In this document: positions 46,205-53,967 of the stretch, one piece after another
Position numbering within the stretch: the first letter of the stretch is position 1
Layout: each line of letters begins with the position of its first letter
Source: Labilithrix sp.
Lineage (GTDB): Bacteria; Myxococcota_A; Polyangia; Polyangiales; Polyangiaceae
Direction: 5' to 3'
Assembly (NCBI GenBank): GCA_019637175.1
Contig: JAHBWD010000011.1
Location: 124,001 to 188,000 of the forward strand
Length of the DNA: 64,000 bases
The notes under the pieces: model-generated
The model's input: only the letters and a program-made list of their open reading frames with translations
Database searches by the model: none
Told to the model about the DNA's origin: nothing
Made by a program: the position numbers and the translations under genes

Positions 46205-46858
46205 ATGCGTTCATGGCTTGGTCACTTCACGCTCGTCGGGGTCGTCGTCGCCGCGGTCCCGCTCGCGGTCGCTTGCGGTGAGGTCCCTCAAGGGCCCGGC
46301 CCGGTCGTGCCGGGAACGGCGACGGCAGAGCCGACGGCGCCGGGCACGCCGACCGCCCCGCCCGCCGGAACGGGAACCGGAGCGACGACGCCCCACGGCG
46401 CGCCCGGTCCGATGAAGCCCACCACCGGCAGCGCGATGGCCGACGACCTCAAGAAGATCGGTCTCGACCCCAAGAACCTCCCGCCCCTCAACAAGCTCGA
46501 GCCCGACAAGATCCGCGCGGTCATGGGCACCTTCAAGAAGGCGCTCGGCGTCGAGTGCACGGGGTGCCACGACGCGAACAACTTCAAGGCGCCGACGCCG
46601 CACAAGAAGATCGCCACCAAGATGTGGGACGAGTTCGTCCGCAAGATGGCGATGGAGGACGGCTCCGTCCTCTATTGCGACTCGTGCCACGGCGGGCACA
46701 TGGAGTTCCTCGATCGCAAAGACAAGAAGGCGCTCTCGGCGTGGATGGACGCGAACTTCGTCGGGAAGCTGAAGCGCGTCGACAAGAAGGACCAGTCCTG
46801 CGAGACGTGCCACGGCGACCCGTTCGAGCCGAACTTCGTCGCGCAATGGGCGAAGTAG
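46205..46858 (+). CDS. Triheme c-type cytochrome lipoprotein
   Basis: 217 residues. The signal peptide ends LAVACGE (lipobox VAC), followed by a Pro/Thr/Gly linker to about residue 80. Three CXXCH heme sites follow: CTGCH, CDSCH and CETCH, with further His residues available as distal ligands. The protein should be a membrane-tethered electron carrier on the periplasmic or outer face. Its partner is not visible in the window. It is separated by 113 bp from lexA, and a purine-poor spacer precedes the lexA promoter. Confidence 0.9.
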   Translation: MRSWLGHFTLVGVVVAAVPLAVACGEVPQGPGPVVPGTATAEPTAPGTPTAPPAGTGTGATTPHGAPGPMKPTTGSAMADDLKKIGLDPKNLPPLNKLEPDKIRAVMGTFKKALGVECTGCHDANNFKAPTPHKKIATKMWDEFVRKMAMEDGSVLYCDSCHGGHMEFLDRKDKKALSAWMDANFVGKLKRVDKKDQSCETCHGDPFEPNFVAQWAK

Positions 46859-46935
46859 GGCGCACGCAGAGGGGCCAGTAGCGCACGAGTTTTCCCCACC
46901 TTTTCCGCGGTCGTGGAGAAGTTTGGGCCGCTCTC

Positions 46936-46964
46936 TTGACTCGGGTACGCGTGTTCAGTACGCT
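46936..46964 (+). promoter_or_regulatory. Candidate lexA promoter (-35 TTGACT, -10 TACGCT)
   Basis: TTGACT (46936-46941), then 17 bases, then TACGCT (46959-46964). The -10 lies inside the LexA operator palindrome, so binding would block it. The -10 is weak; the assignment rests on the -35 and the exact spacing. Confidence 0.55.
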
Positions 46965-46968
46965 GAAC
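46953..46968 (+). promoter_or_regulatory. LexA operator (SOS box) controlling lexA
   Basis: GTTCAGTACGCTGAAC is a palindrome of GTTCAG, four bases, CTGAAC. GTTCAG is the conserved half of the Myxococcus xanthus LexA box as I know it. It overlaps the putative -10 and lies 3 bases before the GTG start, fitting autorepression. Confidence 0.75.
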
Positions 46969-46971
46969 AAC

Positions 46972-47664
46972 GTGCAAGGGCTCACCCAGCGCCAGCAGAT
47001 GGTCCTCGACTTCATCCGGCAGTCGATCGCCGATCGCGGATACCCACCGACGCTCCGCGAGATCGGCGCGCGCATGGGGATCCGTTCGACCAACGGCGTC
47101 AACGATCACCTCCGCGCGCTCGAGCGGAAGGGCTACCTCACGCGTGAAGACATGAAGTCGCGCGCGCTCCGCCCGACGGGGCATCCGGGCGTGGCTCAAC
47201 ACCTGACCAGTGGAAGCGAGGGCGCGAGCAACGACTCGTTGCCACCACGCGAGCTGCTGCGCGACGACGAAGACGTCATCGAGGTTTCGGTCCTCGGGCG
47301 CGTGGCCGCGGGCCTGCCGCTCTTCGCCGAAGAGCACGTCATCGACACCGTCCGCGTCGATCGCGGTCTTCTCAAGGGCGGGCGCGAGGTCTTCGGCCTC
47401 CGCGTCCACGGCGACTCGATGATCGAGGCCGGAATCCTCAACGGCGACTACATCTTCGTCCGCAAGCAGCTCACCGCGAGCCGCGGCGACTGCGTCGTGG
47501 CGCTGATCGGCGACGAGGCCACGGTGAAGTACTACTTCCCCGAGAAAGACTACGTGCGCTTCCAGCCGGCCAACAAGTCGATGGCCCCGATCCTCGTCCG
47601 CGCGGTCGACTTCAAGCCGACGATGCTCCTCGGCGTCGTGGTCGGCGTCTTCCGCCGCCTCTGA
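46972..47664 (+). CDS. lexA: SOS repressor LexA
   Basis: 230 residues from the GTG at 46972, chosen because the operator occupies the bases just before it and the product begins with the family's usual QGLTQRQQMVLDFIRQSI. The winged helix is at about residues 1-65 (PPTLREIGARMGIRST). The C-terminal S24 domain holds the self-cleavage Ala-Gly in GRVAAGLPLF, the catalytic Ser in HGDSMIEAGI and Lys in ATVKYYF. It represses DNA-damage genes until RecA-stimulated autocleavage. The frame continues upstream to a TTG at 46936, which is promoter sequence and is excluded. Confidence 0.95.
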   Translation: MQGLTQRQQMVLDFIRQSIADRGYPPTLREIGARMGIRSTNGVNDHLRALERKGYLTREDMKSRALRPTGHPGVAQHLTSGSEGASNDSLPPRELLRDDEDVIEVSVLGRVAAGLPLFAEEHVIDTVRVDRGLLKGGREVFGLRVHGDSMIEAGILNGDYIFVRKQLTASRGDCVVALIGDEATVKYYFPEKDYVRFQPANKSMAPILVRAVDFKPTMLLGVVVGVFRRL

Positions 47665-47671
47665 GGCCTGT

Positions 47672-48472
47672 TCAGTCAGTCACCACCACGACGTCGTCAT
47701 AGACGACGTCGGTCGTGCCGATCACGGTGCCGGCGGTCATGCCGAGCTCGATGCCGACGATCTCCGCCGGGCTCTGCGCGCCGACGAGCGTCGAACGAAG
47801 CGTGCCGTCGATCCGGAGGGTCATGGTCGTGTCGACGCGAAGCTCGGCGTCGTGCCAACCTTCGCGCGTCACGTACGTGCCGAGCGATCCGCCCTGCACG
47901 TACGGGTTGATCATCGTGGCGTTCGGAACCCCGACGGCGATGCCCACGCTCGCTGGCGACGCGGCGGCCGTCTTGTAGAGCACCTTGAGCGCGAGGTAAC
48001 CGCTCTGAGGGTCTCCGAGGTTGGCGATTTCATTCACCGCGAACCGCCACTTCACCGTCGCGGGCGCCTTCGCGGCGACGGTCTTGGCTAGGTAGGTGCC
48101 TTCGACGGGCCCCGCCGCGCCGGGGCCCGACCTGATGTGAAACGACGTCCCCCCACCGTCGGCCGAGAGCGCCGCGGAGGCGTCGAACCGGGCGGCGCGG
48201 AAGAACGAGTCCCAGCACCCGCGCAGGTCGGCGCGACCCTCGAAGTCGTCCGCGAACGTGGAGGCCTCCGGGCCCGGGCACCCGACGACCGCGTCGGCGC
48301 CCGGCGCGTCGACCACGCTGCCGTCTTCGGAGCCGACGGCTCCGTCCGCGTCTTCGGTGCCGGCTTCGGGGTCGCCGCCGAGGGGAGGCGACTCGCCGCT
48401 GCCCACGCACGCGAAGAGCGCCGCTGGCGCGAGGCCCGCGACGCCGATGAGCAAGAGCAGACGACGCGACAT
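47672..48472 (-). CDS. Lipoprotein with a lectin-like (concanavalin-type) fold
   Basis: 266 residues. Lipobox FACVG (Cys 22), then an Asp/Gly/Ala linker to about residue 65. The mature domain begins FADDFEGRADLRGCWDSFF and continues with sandwich strands (VKWRFAVNEI, YLALKVLYK, WHDAELRVDTTMTLRIDG) ending DVVYDDVVVVTD. That closing motif is typical of jelly-roll lectin/glucanase-like domains. It is probably surface exposed; ligand unknown. It converges with lexA, with a 7-bp gap. Confidence 0.7.
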   Translation of the reverse strand: MSRRLLLLIGVAGLAPAALFACVGSGESPPLGGDPEAGTEDADGAVGSEDGSVVDAPGADAVVGCPGPEASTFADDFEGRADLRGCWDSFFRAARFDASAALSADGGGTSFHIRSGPGAAGPVEGTYLAKTVAAKAPATVKWRFAVNEIANLGDPQSGYLALKVLYKTAAASPASVGIAVGVPNATMINPYVQGGSLGTYVTREGWHDAELRVDTTMTLRIDGTLRSTLVGAQSPAEIVGIELGMTAGTVIGTTDVVYDDVVVVTD

Positions 48473-48676
48473 TCTCGGACTCCCCGTTTCGAGCCTCGCT
48501 CGTTCACGACGAGACGATCAAGAACATCGCACGCGACGGAGCGCGTCAAGCCGCCGAACCCGATCGCTGACCTCCGCCCGATCTGATAAGCAGGCGCTCT
48601 GGGCAAGCTCTCTCGAGACGCGGATCCGTCGCATCGCGCTTACCTCGAGGCGCGTCCGGCGAAGTATCGCGGCTTC

Positions 48677-50572
48677 GTGCGCACGTCGCGCTACCTGATC
48701 ATGCGTGACGGCGTGCGCATCGCGATTGACGTCTGTCTCCCGCGCGGCCTGCCGCCTGGGGCGCGCGTGCCCGCCATCGTGCGGCAGACGCGCTACTTCC
48801 GTCGGTTCCTCGTGCGCAAGCGCGCCCGCGCGTTCATGAGCGAGGCGACCTTCGATCCGATGAACGCGCCGATGCGCGCGCTCTTCACGTCGCGCGGCTA
48901 CGCCTGGGTCGACGTCGACGCGCGCGGCTCGGGCGCGTCGTTCGGCGAGAGGCCGTGCCCCTGGTACCTCGAGGGAGAGGTGAAAGACGGCGCGGAGATC
49001 GTCGACTACATCGTCTCGCAGCCGTGGTCGAACGGGCGCGTCGGATCGACCGGCGTCTCCTACGACGGCACCACCGCCGACTTCCTCGCGTCGACGCGCC
49101 ATCCTGCCGTCCGCGCGATCGCGCCGCGCTTCGCGCTCTTCGACGTCTTCGCCGACGTCGCGTTCCCCGGCGGTCTCCACCAGGCGTGGTTCACCGAGAC
49201 GTGGGAGCGGGCCAACGCCGCGCTCGACCGGAACTCGCCGGCGGACTTCATCGGGACGACGCTGAGCTTCGGCGTCCACGGCGCGCCGAGCCCGCGGGTC
49301 GCCCGCGAGGGAACGCTCGCGCACGCGCTCGCCAAGCTCGCGGATCGCGAGATCGCCCAGACCGCCTTCGGCAAGGTGCTCGGCTGGGCCGTCGGCGGCG
49401 TGCCGCCGGTCGACGACGACCGCGGCGGCGAGATCCTCGCGAGCGCGGTCGCGTCGCACGGCAAGAACTACAGCGTCCACGACGGCGCGGTGCACATGAC
49501 GTTCCGCGACGACTCTCCGCCGAACGCGCCGATCCCCGGCTTCACGTCGGAGATCTTCTCTCCCGCCAACTACGCCGACGCGATCGGGAGCGCCGCCGTG
49601 TTGAGCTACGGCGGATGGTGGGACAGCGGCTACGCCAACGCCGCGGTGAAGCGCTTCGGCGCGGTCACGGCGTCGGGCCCCGCGTCGACGCGCGCGGACC
49701 ATCGCTTGCTCCTCGGTCCTTGGGTGCACGGCGGAACCCTCGACATGGATCCCGATACGGCGGCGCACCCGGCCGCGTTCGACCACGCCGCCGAGCTCCT
49801 GCGCTTCTTCGATCGTCACCTCGAGCCCACCGTCGAGGCGGCCCACGTCGAACCGGTTCGCTACTACCTCATGGGCGCGGGCGAGTGGCGCTCGTCGACG
49901 CGATGGCCGCCCGAGGGCGTTCGCTCTCTCCCCTGGTACCTCGGGCGCGGCCGCACGCTCACGCGCGCGCGCCCTCCGGAGCGAGACGCGGTCGACGTCC
50001 ACGAGGTCGATCCCACGACGCGCACGGGCCTTCGGAGCCGATGGCGCACGCTCGTCTCGCCGTTCGTCCACGTCGACGGCGCGGGGCGCTCGGCGCGCGG
50101 GCTGCTCGTCTACGAGAGCGATCCGCTCGACGAGGATCTCGACGTCGTGGGTCACCCCGTCTTGGTGCTCGCGGTCTCGTCGTCGGTGCCCGACGGCGCG
50201 ATCCTCGCTTACCTCGATGACGTCCCGCCCTCGGGATCGCCGCGCCTCGTGAGCGAAGGCGCGCTCCGGACGATCCATCGCACGCGGCTCGCCGACGAGG
50301 AGACGGTCGCGCGCGTCGAGATGACGTTCCTCCGCAAAGACGCGCTCGCCCTCGGGGCCCACGAGCCCGCCGTCCACGCCGTCGAGCTGCTTCCGCTCGC
50401 GATGCGCTTCCGCCGCGGGCATCGCGTCCGCCTCTCCCTGGCCGGCGCCGACGTCGATCACTTCGCGACGCCCGCGGGGCCTTCGGGGCAGGTGCCCACC
50501 GTCTGGCGCGTCGATCGCGCCGGCTCGCGGCTGCTTCTGCCCGTCCACGTCGCGCGGGCTTCAGGCGCTTGA
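48677..50572 (+). CDS. CocE/NonD-family hydrolase
   Basis: 631 residues from the GTG at 48677. The family's opening MRDGVRIAIDVCLPRG is present. The nucleophile Ser lies in GSTGVSYDG, and the C-terminal catalytic His is in LLLGPWVHGG. A jelly-roll domain ends VDRAGSRLLLPV. These enzymes hydrolyse acyl or peptide bonds (X-Pro dipeptidyl-peptidase S15 / cocaine-esterase group); the substrate cannot be read. The frame stays open to 48590 with a conserved-looking LEARPAKYRGF just upstream. The true start may therefore be an unusual CTG at 48599, since no ATG, GTG or TTG is available there. Confidence 0.85.
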   Translation: MRTSRYLIMRDGVRIAIDVCLPRGLPPGARVPAIVRQTRYFRRFLVRKRARAFMSEATFDPMNAPMRALFTSRGYAWVDVDARGSGASFGERPCPWYLEGEVKDGAEIVDYIVSQPWSNGRVGSTGVSYDGTTADFLASTRHPAVRAIAPRFALFDVFADVAFPGGLHQAWFTETWERANAALDRNSPADFIGTTLSFGVHGAPSPRVAREGTLAHALAKLADREIAQTAFGKVLGWAVGGVPPVDDDRGGEILASAVASHGKNYSVHDGAVHMTFRDDSPPNAPIPGFTSEIFSPANYADAIGSAAVLSYGGWWDSGYANAAVKRFGAVTASGPASTRADHRLLLGPWVHGGTLDMDPDTAAHPAAFDHAAELLRFFDRHLEPTVEAAHVEPVRYYLMGAGEWRSSTRWPPEGVRSLPWYLGRGRTLTRARPPERDAVDVHEVDPTTRTGLRSRWRTLVSPFVHVDGAGRSARGLLVYESDPLDEDLDVVGHPVLVLAVSSSVPDGAILAYLDDVPPSGSPRLVSEGALRTIHRTRLADEETVARVEMTFLRKDALALGAHEPAVHAVELLPLAMRFRRGHRVRLSLAGADVDHFATPAGPSGQVPTVWRVDRAGSRLLLPVHVARASGA

Positions 50573-50611
50573 CCGGGGGCGATTGACACTGTTACGTCTC
50601 GCTCTAGCGAG

Positions 50612-50907
50612 ATGCGCGCCTGTTTCGTCGCGATACTGTGCGCGATCCCCGCGATGAGCGGGTGCGGCGGCATCTACTACACCGTCTCGATGAACGCCGC
50701 GCAGGCGCGCCTCGAGCAAGCGCGCCAGATGGGCGCCGAGCAGCAGGCTCCCTTCGAGTACTACTACGCGAAGGAGCACCTGCGTCAGGCGCAGGTCGAG
50801 GCCTCGGAGGCGAGCTACAGCGACGCGGCGGCCTACGCCGACACCGCGGAGCTCTACGCCCAGAAGGCGATCGACGTCTTGCAGCAGGCCAAAAAGGGAG
50901 ACGACAA

Positions 50908-50911
<4 letters not shown>
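50612..50911 (+). CDS. DUF4398 lipoprotein
   Basis: 99 residues with lipobox MSGCGG (Cys about 18) and a single helical domain: ARLEQARQMGAEQQAPFEYY, AKEHLRQAQVEASEASYSDA, YAQKAIDVLQQA. This is the DUF4398 pattern. Such proteins sit beside OmpA-type proteins in many proteobacteria and may help anchor peptidoglycan. The stop overlaps the OmpA-family gene (GTGA), so the two are translationally coupled. Confidence 0.85.
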
Positions 50912-51990
<1,079 letters not shown>

Positions 51991-52069
51991 CGGGCGCCTG
52001 GCGCGTCTCACCGGCGATCGGCCGCGCTTTGTGGCCCAAAAAAGTTCGAAACCGGTGTAATCACGCGCC

Positions 52070-53800
52070 GTGCATACTCGGAAAGCGTCCCGTGCTCCGC
52101 GCGTCCTCGCCGCCTCCGTATCGCTCGTCGTCCTCCTCGCGCTCGCGATGATGACGGCGTCGCCCGACGCGTCCGCTCAGAACGCGAAGGTCGAAGGCGT
52201 CGCCAAGGCTCTCCAGAAGAAAGCCATGGAGGAGGATTACCTCGCGACCGAGTTCCCGAAGGCGGCAGACAAGCTCGAAAAGGCGATCGCCGCGTGCGGC
52301 AACGACAAGTGCTCGCCTGCGATCCGCGCGAGCCTTCGTCGCGACCTCGGCGTCGTCCAGATCGGCGGGCAGCTCGACAAGGAGAAGGGCATCGGAAACT
52401 TCGTCGAGGCCATCAAGCTCGATCCCGCGGTCGCGCTCGACCCCGATCTCAAGACGAAGGATCTCGACGCGGCCTTCGCCGAGGCGAAGAAGCGCGCCGC
52501 CGGCGGCGCGCCCGCTGCGCCCGTGGGCGACGGCAGCCAGCCGGCGGGTGACTTCACGCACACGCCCGCGGCCGAGCAGCAGATCCGCACGCCCATTCCC
52601 GTGTACGTCGAGTACTCCGGCGAAGAGCAGCTCGCGAAGGTGATCGCCCGCTACAAGGGCTTCGGCATGACGGACTGGAAGACCGTCGAGCTGAAGAAGA
52701 TGGGCGACAAGGGCTGGGGCGGCCTCTTGCCTTGCGCCGACGTCCAGCAGGGCACGACGCAGTACTACCTCCAGGGCTTCAACGCGCAGAACGATCCGGT
52801 CGCGACCGGCGGCGATCGCAACAACCCGTACAAGGTGCCGGTGAAGCGCGAGGCGGTCGCCGATCCGCCGCACCTGCCGAACGTCTCTCCGCCGACGCAG
52901 TGCGCCGACACCGGCGACTGCCCGCCGAACTTCCCCGGCTGCAAGAAGGCCGGTCCGCTCACCGGGCCCGCCGAGCCGACCGGCAAAGACGGCGGCGAGT
53001 TCTGCGAAGAAGACAGCGAGTGCCGCAGCAAGGAGTGCAAGGAGAACAAGTGCACCGAGCCCGAGGGCGCTCACAAAGACATCCCCAAGGTCTGGGTCGG
53101 CCTCTCCGTCGGCTTCGACTACGCGCTCGTGCCGAGCGCCGACGACGTCTGCAAGCTCAAGCCGACGAACCAGAACCAAGAGCCGCTCAACGAGCAGAAC
53201 TACTACTGCACCGAGTCGGGCGGGGCGGACTACCCGTACCGCCTCGCCGGGCCCGGCGACGTCGTGCCGCCGGGGCGAGGCGACAACAACGCGCTCGTCG
53301 TCGGCACGTCCGACAAGGTCTCCGGCGGCGGTGCGTTCGGCAACATCCGCGTGATGGCGTCGATCGACTACGCGCTCAGCCTGAACATGCTCCTCGGCCT
53401 CCGCTTCGGGTACGTCATCAACGCCTACCCCGGGCAGGCGGGGAAGGACGACGGCAAGACCTTCCCACCGATCCACCTCGAGCTGCGCGGCACCTACCTG
53501 TTCGGCAAGGACGCCCTCGCCCAGAAGCTCGCGCCCTACGCCATGGTCGGCGCCGGCCTCTCGACCTTCGACACGTCGGTGAAGGTCAGCGTCGTCGAGC
53601 AGGTCGCCGCGGTGAAGACCGCGCGCGACGTCGACGCATGGCACATCGCCGGTCCCGCGTTCATGACGTTCGGCGGCGGCGCCCGCGTCGCGTTCTCCGC
53701 GCGCGCGGCGCTCATGGCCGGCCTTCGCGTCAACCTCGCGTTCGGCAACGCGTTCGCTCCGAGCGCGGGTCCGGATCTCGGCATCGTCTTCGGCTTTTAG
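52070..53800 (+). CDS. Secreted protein with TPR-like N-terminus and beta-barrel C-terminus
   Basis: 576 residues from a GTG at 52070 (signal peptide ASVSLVVLLALAMM, cleaved near SAQ). Residues about 40-150 form helices like a short tetratricopeptide array (ADKLEKAIAACGNDKCSPAI, GNFVEAIKLDPAVALDPDL). The middle has an EF-rich Cys segment (FCEEDSECRSKECKENKCTE, short quote) reminiscent of Cys-rich modules. The C-terminal ~250 residues are strand-rich and end LGIVFGF with a terminal Phe, typical of an outer-membrane barrel (VWVGLSVGFDYAL, LLGLRFGYVINAY). Function unknown; similar proteins are common in myxobacteria. Confidence 0.75.
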   Translation: MHTRKASRAPRVLAASVSLVVLLALAMMTASPDASAQNAKVEGVAKALQKKAMEEDYLATEFPKAADKLEKAIAACGNDKCSPAIRASLRRDLGVVQIGGQLDKEKGIGNFVEAIKLDPAVALDPDLKTKDLDAAFAEAKKRAAGGAPAAPVGDGSQPAGDFTHTPAAEQQIRTPIPVYVEYSGEEQLAKVIARYKGFGMTDWKTVELKKMGDKGWGGLLPCADVQQGTTQYYLQGFNAQNDPVATGGDRNNPYKVPVKREAVADPPHLPNVSPPTQCADTGDCPPNFPGCKKAGPLTGPAEPTGKDGGEFCEEDSECRSKECKENKCTEPEGAHKDIPKVWVGLSVGFDYALVPSADDVCKLKPTNQNQEPLNEQNYYCTESGGADYPYRLAGPGDVVPPGRGDNNALVVGTSDKVSGGGAFGNIRVMASIDYALSLNMLLGLRFGYVINAYPGQAGKDDGKTFPPIHLELRGTYLFGKDALAQKLAPYAMVGAGLSTFDTSVKVSVVEQVAAVKTARDVDAWHIAGPAFMTFGGGARVAFSARAALMAGLRVNLAFGNAFAPSAGPDLGIVFGF

Positions 53801-53822
53801 CAGGTGGGGCCTGGGCGGCCCC

Positions 53823-53887
53823 CTCGCGCTTCGCGCGAGCCTCCCCCGCCAGGTGGTGCTCGCACGGCGTGTTTCGCCTGCGGCGAA
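53823..53887. repeat. Two perfect hairpins in the 53.8-53.97 kb intergenic region
   Basis: CTCGCGC-TTC-GCGCGAG (53823-53839) and TTCGCC-TGC-GGCGAA (53873-53887). They follow the beta-barrel gene stop and may be a REP/BIME-like unit or a two-part terminator; no poly-T run follows. A short GTCTC tandem occurs at 53923-53940. Confidence 0.4.
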
Positions 53888-53967
53888 CGGCGCTCGCGCG
53901 CCGAAGACACGCCTCAGGTCACGTCTCGTCTCGTCTCGTCCAGGCCCGATCTTGTAGCCTTGGTGCG

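Noticed and set aside
41812..46206. Minus-strand ORF of 1464 codons
   Set aside because: It runs antisense to FadL, trxB and the cyclic-nucleotide-binding gene and has no domain pattern, only charged low-complexity sequence.
46936..46971. TTG start for lexA adding 12 residues
   Set aside because: Those bases form the promoter and operator; the family begins at the GTG at 46972.
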